A stretch of DNA of 64,000 bases, taken from contig JAIXSE010000025.1 of the NCBI GenBank assembly GCA_027484825.1, forward strand, positions 248,001-312,000. The letters are read 5' to 3'. The notes beneath the pieces are model-generated. The model saw nothing but the letters and a program-made list of their open reading frames with translations. It was not told where the DNA came from and ran no database searches. A program made the translations under genes and the position numbers. Positions 8,280 through 17,593 of the stretch are shown here, piece after piece; position 1 is the first letter of the stretch; each line of letters opens with the position of its first letter. The stretch comes from Rubrivivax sp. (GTDB taxonomy: Bacteria > Pseudomonadota > Gammaproteobacteria > Burkholderiales > Burkholderiaceae_C).

Positions 8280-9605
8280 TCAGGCCGGGACCGTGCTGCG
8301 CGGCCGGGCCGCCGGTAGCGCATCGCCGTAGAAGCCGAAATTCAGCGCCGGCCGCTGGCCACTCATCAGCTCCGCCAGCGCTCGCCCGGAGCCTGCGCCG
8401 TGGGTCCAGCCCAGGGTGCCGTGACCGGCATTGATCCACAGGTTGGAGGCCTTCAGGCTGCGGCCGATGTAGGGCACGTTGGTCGGGGTGCTGGGCCGAA
8501 GACCAGTCCAGAAATTCGGCTCGCTCGTGTCCGCCACACCGGGGAACAGCTCCTCGTAGCGACGCACCAGCGACTCGCAGCGCACCTTGGACGTCGGGCT
8601 GTCCAGGCTGGTGTCCAGGCCCACCAGTTCGGCGGTGCCGGCAATCCGGACATGATCGCCCAGGCGGGAGATCGCGATCTTGCGGGCATCGTCCAGCAGC
8701 GAGACGGTGCTGGCCTGCTCGGGCTTGAGCAGCCGCATCGTGGCCGAGTAGCCCTTGGCCGGATAGATGTTCAGGGTCTCGCCCAAGGGCTTCATCAGGC
8801 CGGGCGCGTAGGAGGCGAGCGCCACCACATAGGCATCACCCTTGAGCCACTGGGATTGGCCGGTCTCGCGGGACGTGACCTTCACGCCGCCCACTTCCTG
8901 GCCCCGGGCGCCGGCCTGGGGCTGCAGCAGGTTGATGTCGTGGTTCCACAGGAACTGCACGCCGCGCCGTGCGGCCAGTTGTGCCAGCGCCTGGGTGAAG
9001 ACGCGGGCGTCGCCCGATTCATCGCTGGGGGTGTAGGTGCCGCCGTGCACCGATTGGGCGGCATTGCGCAGCGCGGGCTCGATGGCCAGCACTTCCTCGC
9101 GGGACAGCACGCGGCGGTCCACGCCATGGCGGCGCATGATTTCGGCGCCTTGCGCGCCTGCTTCAAAGTCGGCCTGGCTGCCGAAGAAATGCAGGATGCC
9201 GCGTTCCAGCCGGTTGTATTCGATGCCGGTCTCGGCCACCAGCGCCTTCAGCGACTCATGGCTGTAGCGGCCCAGATGCACCAGTTGCTCCACATTACGC
9301 TCGAAGGCCGAGGTGGTGCACTGGCCCAGGAAGGACAGGCCCCAGCGCCACTGGGCCGGGTCCAGACGGGGACGGAACAGCAGCGGAGCGTCGTCCTTGA
9401 GCAGCCATTTGGCGACCTTGAAGGGCGCCCCCGCATTGGCCCAGGGCTCGCAGAAGCACACCGAGATCTGCGCGCCATTGGCGAAGCTGGTCTCCAGCGC
9501 CGCATCGGGCTGGCGGTCCACCACCACCACATCGTGGCCCTGCTCCATCAGATACCAGGCGGTATGCACGCCGATGATGCCGGCGCCCAGGACGATGACT
9601 TTCAT
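8280..9605 (-). CDS. dadA: D-amino acid dehydrogenase small subunit
   Basis: This is a 441-residue FAD-dependent oxidoreductase that oxidises D-amino acids, typically D-alanine, to keto acids at the inner membrane face. The N-terminus carries the dinucleotide-binding motif GAGIIGVHTAWYL, with DRQPD ending the second strand. Family segments include YSHESLKALV, NRLERGILHFF and, near the C-terminus, NLWINAGHGTLGWTHGAGSGRALAE. The open frame continues far upstream through argO, but ATG 9605 is clearly the start: AAGGAG lies seven bases before it and the FAD motif begins at residue 6. It lies 14 bases after argO, so the two probably share an mRNA. No alanine racemase is adjacent. Confidence 0.92.
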   Translation of the reverse strand: MKVIVLGAGIIGVHTAWYLMEQGHDVVVVDRQPDAALETSFANGAQISVCFCEPWANAGAPFKVAKWLLKDDAPLLFRPRLDPAQWRWGLSFLGQCTTSAFERNVEQLVHLGRYSHESLKALVAETGIEYNRLERGILHFFGSQADFEAGAQGAEIMRRHGVDRRVLSREEVLAIEPALRNAAQSVHGGTYTPSDESGDARVFTQALAQLAARRGVQFLWNHDINLLQPQAGARGQEVGGVKVTSRETGQSQWLKGDAYVVALASYAPGLMKPLGETLNIYPAKGYSATMRLLKPEQASTVSLLDDARKIAISRLGDHVRIAGTAELVGLDTSLDSPTSKVRCESLVRRYEELFPGVADTSEPNFWTGLRPSTPTNVPYIGRSLKASNLWINAGHGTLGWTHGAGSGRALAELMSGQRPALNFGFYGDALPAARPRSTVPA

Positions 9606-9619
9606 GTGGAACTCCTTGT

Positions 9620-10234
9620 TCAGCCCAGCGGGCGCAACAGCAATTGCAGGCCCAGCCAGGCCATCACCAGGGCGATCACGGCGTCGATGCTGCGCCAGAC
9701 CACCGCACGGCGCAACGGCGCCGCGACCGTCGCCGCGCCGAAGCCCAGCAGCGAAAACCACATCACCGACGCCGCACTGGCACCGGCTGCAAAGTCCATC
9801 CGGGCGTCGGCGGGCTGCTGCGCGCCGACGGTGCCCAGCAGCACCACCGTGTCCAGATAGACATGGGGATTGAGATAGGTCATGGCCAGGGTGCTGGCCA
9901 GCACCGTGCCCAGGCTTGCGGAGCCCACCTGGGCCTGCAGGCCGGCCTTGGGCGACAGGGCGCGCCGCGCGGCAGAGGCGGCATACACCAGTAGGAAGGC
10001 GGCACCGCCGTAGCGGAAGGCCGTCAGCAGCAAGGGGCTGGAGGCGATGAGACTGCCCAGCCCGAACACGCCCAGGCAGATCAGAAAGACATCGGACAGC
10101 GCGCAGACGGCCACCACCGGCGCCACATGCTGACGCATCAGCCCCTGACGCAGCACCAGCGCATTCTGGGCGCCAATGGCCACGATCAGCCCGGCACCGG
10201 TCAGCCAGCCTTGAAGGAGCGCGGTGGAAGCCAT
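9620..10234 (-). CDS. argO: LysE/ArgO-type basic amino acid exporter
   Basis: This is a 204-residue inner-membrane protein with about six helices. It starts with the family motif GWLTGAGLIVAIGAQNALVLRQG and later has TYLNPHVYLDTVV. Members export L-arginine or L-lysine, relieving toxic build-up. It is divergent from an ArgP/LysG-type LysR gene (118 bp between), the classical exporter-regulator arrangement. dadA follows 14 bases downstream on the same strand, linking export with D-amino acid oxidation. Whether the substrate is arginine or lysine is not decided by sequence. Confidence 0.93.
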   Translation of the reverse strand: MASTALLQGWLTGAGLIVAIGAQNALVLRQGLMRQHVAPVVAVCALSDVFLICLGVFGLGSLIASSPLLLTAFRYGGAAFLLVYAASAARRALSPKAGLQAQVGSASLGTVLASTLAMTYLNPHVYLDTVVLLGTVGAQQPADARMDFAAGASAASVMWFSLLGFGAATVAAPLRRAVVWRSIDAVIALVMAWLGLQLLLRPLG

Positions 10235-10351
10235 GATCGGGAGGGCGAGTCGGGCCAGCGGCCGCAGGTGAGGTCGAAGCGCGAATTGTGGTGGGGCGCT
10301 CTCCGATCATGAAGCGGGATTAATATCTCAGCGTCATCATTAGGACAGCTT

Positions 10352-11284
10352 ATGAAAGACCTGGATGCCGCCGGGCTGGACTGCCTGGCCGCACTGGCCG
10401 ACGAGCGCAGCTTCGAGCGGGCGGCCGAGACCCTGGCCATCACCCAGAGCGCGGTGTCGCAGCGACTGCGCAGCCTGGAAGCGCAGGTCGGGCAGTTGCT
10501 GGTGGTGCGCTCCCGCCCGCTGCGGCTGACCGAGCCCGGCAAGCGCCTGCTGCGTTACGCCCGGCAATTGCATGCGCTGCGCTCGGACGTGGTGCGGGAA
10601 CTGGGCGTGCGCGCCTCGACGCCGGAGCGGCTCCCGATCGCCGTGAATGCCGACAGCCTGGCCACCTGGGTGCTGCCAGCGCTGGACCCGCTGGTGCAGC
10701 GTGGCCTGCGGGAGGGTTTTGGGCTGGAACTGGTGGTCGATGACCAGGACTTCACTCACGACTGGCTTCGCCAGGGCGAGGTGCTGGGCTGCGTCACCAC
10801 CGTACGGCAGGCGCTGCGCGGCTGTGTTGCGCTGCCGCTGGGGGTGATGCGCTATGTGGCGGTGGCCAGTCCGGCGTTTGTTGAGCGGGAATTGCCGGGC
10901 GGCCTGGTGGCGTCGGCACTGGCCCAGGTGCCCTTCCTGGTCTTCAACCGCAAGGATGACACCCAGCAGCAGTGGGTCAGGCAGGCACTCGGACTGCGTG
11001 CGGCTCGGCTGAATGCACGGTATGTGCCGTCCAGTGAAGCCTATGTGCAGGCGGTGACCCGAGGGTGGGGCGTGGGTGTGGCGCCGGAGTTACAGATCCG
11101 TCCGTTACTGGCGCGAGGGGAACTGGTGGTGCTGCGGCCCGACATCCATGTCGAGGTGGCGTTGTATTGGCACCAATGGAAATTGGGCGCAGACAGCGAC
11201 GCCGTCCAGGCGGCGCCCCCGTCCTTGCTGGATCAGATCGGGGAGGCGCTAGCGCTAGGGGCGCGGGAAGCCTTGCAAGTGTGA
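10352..11284 (+). CDS. argP: LysR-family regulator ArgP/LysG
   Basis: This is a 310-residue protein with an N-terminal helix-turn-helix (ADERSFERAAETLAITQSAVSQRL, residues about 14-37) and a LysR effector domain. It resembles ArgP/IciA and LysG, which activate argO/lysE when arginine or lysine is high. The divergent gene at 9620-10234 is the exporter itself. AGGA lies eight bases before ATG 10352. The intergenic segment has an AT-rich TTAATATCT stretch near 10320 that may be a -10. The C-terminal Ala/Leu run (EALALGAREALQV) lacks family motifs. Confidence 0.92.
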   Translation: MKDLDAAGLDCLAALADERSFERAAETLAITQSAVSQRLRSLEAQVGQLLVVRSRPLRLTEPGKRLLRYARQLHALRSDVVRELGVRASTPERLPIAVNADSLATWVLPALDPLVQRGLREGFGLELVVDDQDFTHDWLRQGEVLGCVTTVRQALRGCVALPLGVMRYVAVASPAFVERELPGGLVASALAQVPFLVFNRKDDTQQQWVRQALGLRAARLNARYVPSSEAYVQAVTRGWGVGVAPELQIRPLLARGELVVLRPDIHVEVALYWHQWKLGADSDAVQAAPPSLLDQIGEALALGAREALQV

Positions 11285-11310
11285 GTGGGAGCGCTGCGCG
11301 AGTGGGAGCG
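11283..11310 (+). repeat. Two 11-bp direct repeats
   Basis: GAGTGGGAGCG occurs at 11283-11293 and again at 11300-11310, a 17-bp period, beginning in the argP stop codon region. No function is evident. Confidence 0.6.
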
Positions 11311-11322
11311 CGCGCGGCGGGC

Positions 11323-11613
11323 TCAGCGGCTGGACGCCACCTGCACCGCAGGCTGAGTGTCCGGCGTCACGACGGAGGTGTGTGCAGGGGTCTGCACGAG
11401 GGTCGAGGCGTGGGTGGCGACGGGCGCGGGCAGGGCCGGAGACAGCGAGGCATGGGGCGCCGACATGGCCCCCATCTTCAGACCTTGCCGCAGACCTTGA
11501 CGCTCATGGGCTTGCTGCACGTTGCCGGCCAACCAGGCGGACATCGAAACGACGGTGGCAACGATGGTCCAGGTCAGGGATCGATGAATCAGCGGAGACA
11601 TGGAGGGGTGCAC
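11323..11613 (-). CDS. Small hypothetical membrane-anchored protein
   Basis: This is a frame of 96 residues (GTG start) or 92 (ATG 11601). Residues 13-30 are hydrophobic (WTIVATVVSMSAWLAG), a single anchor or uncleaved signal. The rest is Ala/Pro/Thr/Val-rich and of low complexity. No family is recognised. Neither start has a ribosome site, so it may not be translated. Support is the membrane helix and the absence of another gene over 290 bases. Confidence 0.4.
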   Translation of the reverse strand: MHPSMSPLIHRSLTWTIVATVVSMSAWLAGNVQQAHERQGLRQGLKMGAMSAPHASLSPALPAPVATHASTLVQTPAHTSVVTPDTQPAVQVASSR

Positions 11614-11873
11614 AGGTGCGCGAAAGACACAAGTGCCGAAGCATAGTGATCCCCGTGGTCAAGGGGGGTCCTACCTAAGTGGGGTAAGTGGTTATTTCGC
11701 TGCACCCTGTCGCAGGAGTGAGCCACTTTGTGTGGATTTGTGAACGGGTTTTTCCGGAGCCCCCAATTTGGGGATTTGCCTGAGGACAACTTCCCCCACA
11801 CTGTGGCATAGCAACGGCGTTTAGGGGTCCCAGGCGCCGGGCTTTCACCCCGTGCTTTTCGACGAGGTCCATC
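11614..11873. other. AT-richer intergenic stretch with CCCCAA-T-TTGGGG inverted repeat
   Basis: These 260 bases are less GC-rich than their surroundings. They hold the perfect 6-bp-arm inverted repeat CCCCAA-T-TTGGGG at 11761-11773. No gene is seen. It likely contains the promoters of the two small flanking genes, but no clear -35/-10 pair stands out. Confidence 0.4.
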
Positions 11874-12095
11874 ATGCGAATCGCCTCCGCCCTGCGCCTG
11901 TTCCGTCGCAACAGTCCTGGCACCCACGAGCCTGAACCGGCCGACATGGGGACCGCCTTCGGCATGGAGGCGAGCTTTGGGGATGCCAGCGAATATGAGG
12001 ATTTCCGCCGTAGTGACTACGGATTGGAATCCCAGACTTCGGCGCCTGCGGCGATCGAGTCTCCGCTGTCCTGGATGACGGCGCGGCGCAGCTGA
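11874..12095 (+). CDS. Small hypothetical protein, 73 residues
   Basis: ATG 11874 is preceded by GAGG with suitable spacing. The protein opens with a basic helix (MRIASALRLFRR) and continues acidic (residues 18-45, rich in E, D, P). There is no cysteine, membrane span or known domain. No family is recognised. Codon use matches its neighbours. The ribosome site and GC pattern support translation, moderately. Confidence 0.5.
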   Translation: MRIASALRLFRRNSPGTHEPEPADMGTAFGMEASFGDASEYEDFRRSDYGLESQTSAPAAIESPLSWMTARRS

Positions 12096-12187
12096 GGCGG
12101 GTGGCTGCGGGCCGGAAGGTGCCGCCTGTCGGGAGGCTCCAGCCTCATCCGCCCTGATTCACCCTGAGCCGCCATCCTCACCCGCGG

Positions 12188-12205
12188 CTCCTGCTTCGGC
12201 AGGAG
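12188..12205. other. UUCG tetraloop hairpin between convergent genes
   Basis: CTCCTGC-TTCG-GCAGGAG is a perfect 7-bp stem with the very stable C(UUCG)G loop on the plus strand. It lies 93 bases after the 73-residue ORF and 14 bases past the uspA-type stop on the other strand. There is no T run on either side, so it is more likely an mRNA 3'-end stabiliser or processing site than a terminator. Confidence 0.45.
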
Positions 12206-12218
12206 GCGGAAGATCGGA

Positions 12219-12641
12219 TCAGCGGATCAGCAGCACCGGCACCTCGCAGGTCGCCATGACCTTGGTCGCCACCGACCCGAGCACCAGATTGCCCAGCGTG
12301 GTGTGGCCGTGCGAGCCCATCATGAGCAGGTCGAACTTGTTCTTGGCTGCGACGGTGGCAATGACTTCGGCGGCGTGGCCGGTTTTGGTCACGTACTTGA
12401 CGTTGATGCCACGTTTGTCCATGAAGGCGCGGATGGGCTTGAGCACCTTGGCGGCTTCGTCGTCGTAGTACTCATTGAGGACGGACTTGTCGAGGACCGC
12501 GGCAGCGCGGGGCGGCACGGGGGGCACCACATGCACAACGGTGAAGTCGTGGGTGTTCCCCAGCCACTCATCATGAGCCGCCAGATAGGCCAGCATGCGC
12601 TTGCTGTAGACACTGCCGTCAACGGCCACCAGGATCTTCAT
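12219..12641 (-). CDS. Universal stress protein, UspA family
   Basis: This is a single-domain Usp of 140 residues. It opens with MKILVAVDGS and ends with the ATP-binding signature G-S-H-G-x9-G-S (residues about 108-121, GSHGHTTLGNLVLGS), followed by VPVLLIR. The complete motif indicates an ATP-binding Usp. These cytoplasmic proteins accumulate under stress and starvation. A strong ribosome site (AAGGAGGG) lies seven bases before the ATG, consistent with high expression. No operon partner is seen. Confidence 0.95.
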   Translation of the reverse strand: MKILVAVDGSVYSKRMLAYLAAHDEWLGNTHDFTVVHVVPPVPPRAAAVLDKSVLNEYYDDEAAKVLKPIRAFMDKRGINVKYVTKTGHAAEVIATVAAKNKFDLLMMGSHGHTTLGNLVLGSVATKVMATCEVPVLLIR

Positions 12642-12963
12642 GTCTTACCCTCCTTGCGGGCCCGGGCCGGGCTCGCGCCGAGTGTGGCACTGAACGAGCT
12701 CGAAAAAACCGGGGGCCGTCGAGCAAAAGATCGACAGCTGACATGTCGCAAAGACGGTGGATCATCCGCATCCGTGGCAGGTCATTGCTGCCTGTCGGCT
12801 TCGGGTCACTGTCGGGTGTCCGCCGTGGGTCGCTCCCGCCAGCCGGCAACGGCACGGCGAAGGTCCGACAATGCGCGGAGTCATGCGCGGAGTTGCGGTC
12901 CCGTCACCGGAACCGCGTCCGCTCCCCCTGTATTCCCTCTGACCGACAAGAAGCATTCCCGCT
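12642..12963. other. Intergenic region without a recognisable gene
   Basis: These 322 bases separate the divergent Usp and phosphoesterase genes. Short open frames exist on both strands but have no ribosome site or domain. No terminator, riboswitch or strong promoter was recognised. Confidence 0.5.
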
Positions 12964-13800
12964 GTGCGCCTCCAACTGATTTCGGACCTCCACCTGGAAC
13001 GACAGATCGGCTTCAAGGCCGTCCCCCTGCCCGAAGCCGATCTGCTGGTGCTGGCGGGCGACGTGGGTTCCTATCAGGCCGGCTCCGAGCTGGTCACTGA
13101 CGACTTCGGACTGGGCCGGTTCTCCCCGCTACGGGCGGAGACCGGCTGGAAGCGCGTGCTCTATGTGCCGGGCAACCATGAGTTCGACGGACTGGAGTAC
13201 GCGCCCACCTACGAGCGCCTGCGCCGCACCTGCGAGGACCTGGGCATTGAATGGCTGGACCGGGAAGCCCTGCTGATCGACGGCGTGCGCTTTCTGGGGA
13301 CCACCCTGTGGAGCGACTTCGACGCACTGGCGGCTCGCCTGCCGACGCCCACCCAGCAACTGGCGGCGCGGGGCAAGGCCTTCCGGGCGGCCAACTACTA
13401 CCTCAGCAAATACTCCACCCTGCGGGACGGCCGCCACCTGCTCGCAGAGGATCTGCGGGAGATGGCGCTGGACTGTCAGGCCTGGCTGCGCGCGCAATTG
13501 GCTACGCCCTTTGTGGGCAAGACGGTGGTGGTGACCCATTTCGCCCCCAGCCTGCGCAGCGCGGACCCGCGGTACGGGCTGGCGCCGGGTACCGCAGGCT
13601 TTTGCAACGGACTGGACGAGCTGTTTCCCCTGGCGGATCTGTGGATCCACGGTCATCTGCACTGCATGAATGACTATGTGGTGGAGACGCCGCTGGAAGG
13701 CGGCGGCCTTCACCGCTGCAGGGTGGTGGCCAACCCGCTGGGATATGCGCGCAAAGGCGAGCAGGAGGATTACCGGCCGGGGCTGATCGTGGAGATCTGA
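12964..13800 (+). CDS. Calcineurin-like metallophosphoesterase
   Basis: This 278-residue protein starts at a GTG; the metal-binding motif follows at once (LISDLHLE, residues 4-11). The other family blocks are in order: LAGDVGSYQ (D), GNHEFDG (N and H), VTHFAPS (H) and HGHLH near residue 227. These bind two metal ions for phosphoester hydrolysis. The substrate cannot be told. There is no signal peptide, so it is cytoplasmic. No earlier ATG gives a better start, and the family normally begins within ten residues of the first Asp. Confidence 0.92.
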   Translation: MRLQLISDLHLERQIGFKAVPLPEADLLVLAGDVGSYQAGSELVTDDFGLGRFSPLRAETGWKRVLYVPGNHEFDGLEYAPTYERLRRTCEDLGIEWLDREALLIDGVRFLGTTLWSDFDALAARLPTPTQQLAARGKAFRAANYYLSKYSTLRDGRHLLAEDLREMALDCQAWLRAQLATPFVGKTVVVTHFAPSLRSADPRYGLAPGTAGFCNGLDELFPLADLWIHGHLHCMNDYVVETPLEGGGLHRCRVVANPLGYARKGEQEDYRPGLIVEI

Positions 13801-13884
13801 GGGCCGCTGGAGCGCTGCCGACGCCCGGGCCCTGGCCATGGCACGGGTCGCGCCAGAACCAGGGTTAGGGCCGGAAGCTGGTGC

Positions 13885-14706
13885 TCAGTTGGCGCCGTGG
13901 CACTGCTTGAACTTCTTCCCCGAACCGCAGTGGCAGGGGTCGTTGCGGCCCAGCTTGGGCGCATCACGACGCACCTGCTCCACATGGAAGCGCTGGGTTT
14001 CCGTGGCGGCCTGGAGGTCCACCACCGTCAGCACCAGGTCTTCGATGGCGTCGTCCAGATCCTTCAGCGGATGTTCGCGGTTCAGGGTGTCGACCACTTC
14101 CTGCTCTTCCGGGGTCTCCACCGGCAGGTGGCGGTACAGGCGGGCCAGAAGCGTGTCGATGTTGTCATCGGCCTGCTCGTGCAGGTCGGGGAAGGTCACC
14201 GCGGCATATTCGAAGCCGCCCACCCAAGGCATGAGCGTGCGGGTGATCGGGTCGGTGGGGACGGCATCTTCGGCGTCGGTGTCGGCGTTGGCATGGGCAT
14301 CCGCGCCAGTGTCAGCTCCACCGGCAGCATTGGCGGCGTCGGTGTCAGCACCTGCGGCTTTGGCCGCCGCTTCCGCTTCCGCCTCGGCTTCCAGATCCAG
14401 CACGACCGGATAGAACCAGCCCTGCTCCAGCATGCTCTGGTTCAGCGACGCAAACCGGCGCTCCACCAGGGCGCGGACCCGCGCCAGCCAGGCCGGATCC
14501 ACCGACTCCGGCAAGGGCTTGCCCTCAAAGTCGAAAATCGGCGGCAGCCATTCCTCGATCGGGATCAGGCGCGGCTGCACCAGCACCCCGCACAAGTAGC
14601 CGTCCAGCATGGACGTGTCCAGCGCTTGCAGCGGCTCGGGGGTCTGGGCGAGGAGATCGTCGAGCTCGGCGAACTCGGCGTCGGTCAGGTCGTGGGCAAT
14701 GCTCAT
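13885..14706 (-). CDS. UPF0149 family protein with SEC-C zinc motif
   Basis: This is a 273-residue protein. The UPF0149 domain ([30 protein letters not shown]) is split by an Ala/Asp/Glu-rich insertion of about 50 residues (roughly 120-168, [14 protein letters not shown], then repeated A-D-T-D units). The C-terminus is a SEC-C motif, [19 protein letters not shown], a zinc site also found at the end of SecA. It is paralogous to the protein at 6002-6856, which lacks both insertion and zinc motif. The start at 14706 is chosen because the family domain begins there; the frame stays open upstream. Role unknown; SEC-C suggests contact with ribosomes or nascent chains (inference). Confidence 0.88.
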   Translation of the reverse strand: MSIAHDLTDAEFAELDDLLAQTPEPLQALDTSMLDGYLCGVLVQPRLIPIEEWLPPIFDFEGKPLPESVDPAWLARVRALVERRFASLNQSMLEQGWFYPVVLDLEAEAEAEAAAKAAGADTDAANAAGGADTGADAHANADTDAEDAVPTDPITRTLMPWVGGFEYAAVTFPDLHEQADDNIDTLLARLYRHLPVETPEEQEVVDTLNREHPLKDLDDAIEDLVLTVVDLQAATETQRFHVEQVRRDAPKLGRNDPCHCGSGKKFKQCHGAN

Positions 14707-14913
14707 GGGCGGATTGTCGCTGGGTTTGGGGCCGGACCCCCATGGACCCGCTCTCGCGGCCGTCCTGCGGACAGCGATTCCCGGCAGCCTAGAGACGCCC
14801 GGCGACGCTATGCCAAACGCAGCGGCCCCGTGGCGAACCGCCAGCCGGTACAAGTTCACGTGGCATTCACGCGGCTTATGGAGCGGATTCCTTCCTTTCA
14901 TTGGCGGAGCGTC

Positions 14914-14927
14914 TAGGGTTAACCCTA
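14914..14927. promoter_or_regulatory. 14-bp perfect palindrome upstream of a small gene
   Basis: TAGGGTTAACCCTA reads identically on both strands. It stands 55 bases before the ATG of the 81-residue protein, in a segment richer in A/T than the average. Position and symmetry suggest a repressor or activator site; no known operator is matched with confidence. Confidence 0.45.
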
Positions 14928-14981
14928 AACTTCGTTCCGTTGGTTCTACAGAGCCATCAACAACCACAAAAAGGAATCGCC

Positions 14982-15227
14982 ATGAGCGTCGCTACTCAAA
15001 CCTTCGGTCTGCCTGTTAGCCGCACGGTGCGTCGCGGCGGCACGTTTGCCACCATCGGTGCCCGTGTCTGGGCCCGCAGCATCAGCAACATCAAGGCCCG
15101 CCTGGAAGCCGCCCGCATCGCCCGTTCGGAGCGCGAGCTGCTGTCCCTGGCTGCCCAGTATGAAGAGAGCATGCCCTCCTTCGCTGCTGAACTGCGCGCT
15201 GCCTACGCCCGCCGCAACAACGGCTGA
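14982..15227 (+). CDS. Small basic hypothetical protein, 81 residues
   Basis: This gene has a good ribosome site (AAGGAA seven bases before the ATG) and is followed by a strong terminator, so it is very probably expressed on its own. The protein is Arg/Ala-rich (net positive), with predicted helices from residue 26 on ([26 protein letters not shown]). There is no signal peptide or cysteine. It resembles in style the short DUF1127-type helical proteins, but the defining motif is not present, so no family is claimed. A 14-bp palindrome lies upstream. Confidence 0.65.
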   Translation: MSVATQTFGLPVSRTVRRGGTFATIGARVWARSISNIKARLEAARIARSERELLSLAAQYEESMPSFAAELRAAYARRNNG

Positions 15228-15337
15228 TTTGAGCCTTCGGATACCGGTCCGCAGCGGGACAACGGTGTTGTGATGTAAGTGCCGGCTCCTGTGCCGGCTG
15301 TTGCCACCGCTGCCCACTGGTGTCCACCAGAATCCAA

Positions 15338-15376
15338 AAAGCCCACCTCGCGCAAGCGGGGTGGGCTTTGCTTTTT
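15338..15376. terminator. Bidirectional terminator between the small gene and pckG
   Basis: AAAGCCCACC (15338-15347) pairs with GGTGGGCTTT (15360-15369). It is flanked by an A run at 15336-15340 and TTTTT at 15372-15376. It can end transcripts of both the plus-strand small gene and the minus-strand pckG. Confidence 0.85.
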
Positions 15377-15393
15377 GGGCAACCGGGTCTGGA

Positions 15394-17265
15394 TTACGCC
15401 TTGGCGGCCAGGCGGGTTTCGATCCGCGCCTTGGTGGCGGGCAGTTCAGCCGGCAGGTTGTGGGCCAACTGGGTGAAGAGTTCGTCGTGCAGCTTGAGCT
15501 CGGCGGCCCAGTCGCTGTCCGAGATGTGGGTCACGGTATGGAACTGCTCCGGCGTGAAGGCCAGGCCTTGCCAGTTCAGGTCTTCATAGCGGGGGCTGGT
15601 GCCGAAGGCATGTTCTTCGCCGCGGCCCTGACCTTCCACCCGCTCCAGCATCCACTTGAGCACGCGCATGTTCTCGCCGTAGCCCGGCCAGACGAACTTG
15701 CCGTCCGCGCCCTTGCGGAACCAGTTCACGCAGAAGATCTTGGGCAGCTTGGCGCCGGACTGGGCCAGCTTGGCGCCCAGGTCCAGCCAGTGACGGAAGT
15801 AGTCACTCATGTTGTAGCCCATGAAGGGCAACATGGCGAACGGGTCGCGGCGAACGACACCCTGCTGACCGGCGGCCGCGGCGGTCGTTTCCGAACCCAT
15901 GGTGGCGGCCATGTAGACCCCTTCCACCCAGTCACGGGCTTCGGTCACCAGCGGCACCGTGGTTGAGCGGCGGCCACCGAAGATGAAGGCGTCGATCGGC
16001 ACGCCAGCCGGGTTGTCCCACTCGGCATCCAGCGCCGGATTGTTGACGGCGGAGACGGTGAAGCGGGCATTCGGATGCGCCGCCTTGGCCCCAGTGGCCT
16101 TGGCGATCTCCGGGGTCCAGTCCTGGCCTTGCCAATCCACCAGGTGGGCCGGCGCGGTGTCGGTCATGCCTTCCCACCAGACGTCGCCGTCGTCGGTCAG
16201 CGCGACGTTGGTGAAGATCACCTCCTTGTTCAGGCTGGCCATGCAGTTGGGATTGGTCAGTGCATTGGTGCCAGGGGCCACACCAAAGTAACCGGCTTCC
16301 GGATTGATGGCGTAGAGGCGACCGTCCTGACCGGGCTTGATCCAGGCGATGTCATCGCCGATGGTGGTGACCTTCCAGCCGTCGAAGCCCTGCGGGGGGA
16401 TGAGCATGGCGAAGTTGGTCTTGCCGCAGGCGCTGGGGAAGGCGGCCGCCACGTGGTGCTTGCGGCCTTCGGGCGAGGTGACGCCCAGGATCAGCATGTG
16501 TTCGGCCAACCAGCCCTGGTCGCGGCCCATGGTGGAGGCGATACGCAAAGCGAAGCACTTCTTGCCCAGCAGCGCATTGCCCCCATAGCCGGAGCCGTAG
16601 GACCAGATTTCGCGGGTGGCGGGGTAGTGGACGATGTACTTGGTCTTGTTGCAGGGCCACTTCACGTCGGCCTGACCGGCTTGCAGCGGTGCGCCCACCG
16701 TGTGAACGCAGGGCACGAAGTCGCCGTCATCACCCAGCACGTTCAGCACGGCACGACCCATGCGGGTCATGATGCGCATGTTCACCGCCACATAGGGGCT
16801 GTCGGACAGCTCCACGCCGATGTGCGCGATGGGCGAGCCGATCGGGCCCATGCTGAAGGGGACCACATACAGCGTCCGGCCCCGCATGGCGCCCTTGAAC
16901 AGCGCGTTGTCGCCGGTCTGCAGCAACTGGCGCATCTCCTGGGGCGCCATCCAGTTGTTGGTGGGGCCGGCGTCTTCCTTGCGGTCGGTGCAGATGAAGG
17001 TGCGGTCTTCTACGCGGGCGACGTCGCTGGGGTCGCTCCAGGCGAGGTAGCTGTTGGGGCGCTTGGCGGGGTTGAGCTTCTGGAAGGTGCCTGCGTCAAC
17101 GAGCTGCTGGCACAGACGGTCGTACTCTTCCTGGCTACCGTCGCACCAGTAGACGTCCTTGGCTTCGGTCAGGGCGGCGATCTCCGCCACCCAGGCGATC
17201 AGGCGCTGGTGTTTCACATAAGCGGGCACGTTCAAGCGCAGCCCTTCCATCACGGGTTGGTTCAT
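15394..17265 (-). CDS. pckG: Phosphoenolpyruvate carboxykinase (GTP)
   Basis: This is a 623-residue cytosolic enzyme, normal length for the GTP-dependent family. It converts oxaloacetate and GTP to PEP, CO2 and GDP for gluconeogenesis. The GTP/Mg P-loop reads [13 protein letters not shown] (residues about 278-290) with the catalytic cysteine inside it. Other blocks are [21 protein letters not shown] and [12 protein letters not shown]. Start 17265 is the family N-terminus (MNQPVMEGL); an extension to 17343 lacks support. It ends 18 bases before a shared terminator and is monocistronic. Confidence 0.96.
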   Translation of the reverse strand: MNQPVMEGLRLNVPAYVKHQRLIAWVAEIAALTEAKDVYWCDGSQEEYDRLCQQLVDAGTFQKLNPAKRPNSYLAWSDPSDVARVEDRTFICTDRKEDAGPTNNWMAPQEMRQLLQTGDNALFKGAMRGRTLYVVPFSMGPIGSPIAHIGVELSDSPYVAVNMRIMTRMGRAVLNVLGDDGDFVPCVHTVGAPLQAGQADVKWPCNKTKYIVHYPATREIWSYGSGYGGNALLGKKCFALRIASTMGRDQGWLAEHMLILGVTSPEGRKHHVAAAFPSACGKTNFAMLIPPQGFDGWKVTTIGDDIAWIKPGQDGRLYAINPEAGYFGVAPGTNALTNPNCMASLNKEVIFTNVALTDDGDVWWEGMTDTAPAHLVDWQGQDWTPEIAKATGAKAAHPNARFTVSAVNNPALDAEWDNPAGVPIDAFIFGGRRSTTVPLVTEARDWVEGVYMAATMGSETTAAAAGQQGVVRRDPFAMLPFMGYNMSDYFRHWLDLGAKLAQSGAKLPKIFCVNWFRKGADGKFVWPGYGENMRVLKWMLERVEGQGRGEEHAFGTSPRYEDLNWQGLAFTPEQFHTVTHISDSDWAAELKLHDELFTQLAHNLPAELPATKARIETRLAAKA

Positions 17266-17593
17266 GGTGTTTCCGATCTGAGGATATGAAAAGCGGGATT
17301 GGGTCAGCGCCTGGGGCACCCCTCGACAAGGCGGGAAACACACCGCTTTCAGAGGAGAACCCGCGACGCTGACCCAATGCCGCGCACCATGGATGGGCGG
17401 AAAACTGGCTGCTCAGCCAATGTAATCACGCCGTAACTCGTATGGGGAGGTTATGTCGGGGGCGCATAGATTGATGCGCAAAGGGGAGCGGTACCGGTGT
17501 CAGCGGTAACCAGTGGGGGACAAACCGCCTGGGCGGGCCATTCCGTCCGCTCCGTTAACATTCAATGTCCCAACGAAACCAAAGATCGCCGCC
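17266..17593. promoter_or_regulatory. Divergent control region of pckG and a PEP-CTERM gene
   Basis: This 328-base interval must hold both promoters. It contains the perfect inverted repeat GCGCAT-AGATTG-ATGCGC at 17462-17479, which may be a regulator site for the rightward gene. TACATT on the minus strand near 17424 could be a pckG -10, without a convincing -35. No sigma-54 element was found. Confidence 0.4.

Noticed and set aside
8280-10310. Single long frame that could fuse an N-terminal extension to DadA
   Set aside because: The upstream part is out-of-frame argO sequence. DadA's own ATG has AAGGAG and the FAD motif starts at residue 6.
12188-12205. UUCG hairpin as an intrinsic terminator
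   Set aside because: No T run on either strand; kept only as a structural hairpin.
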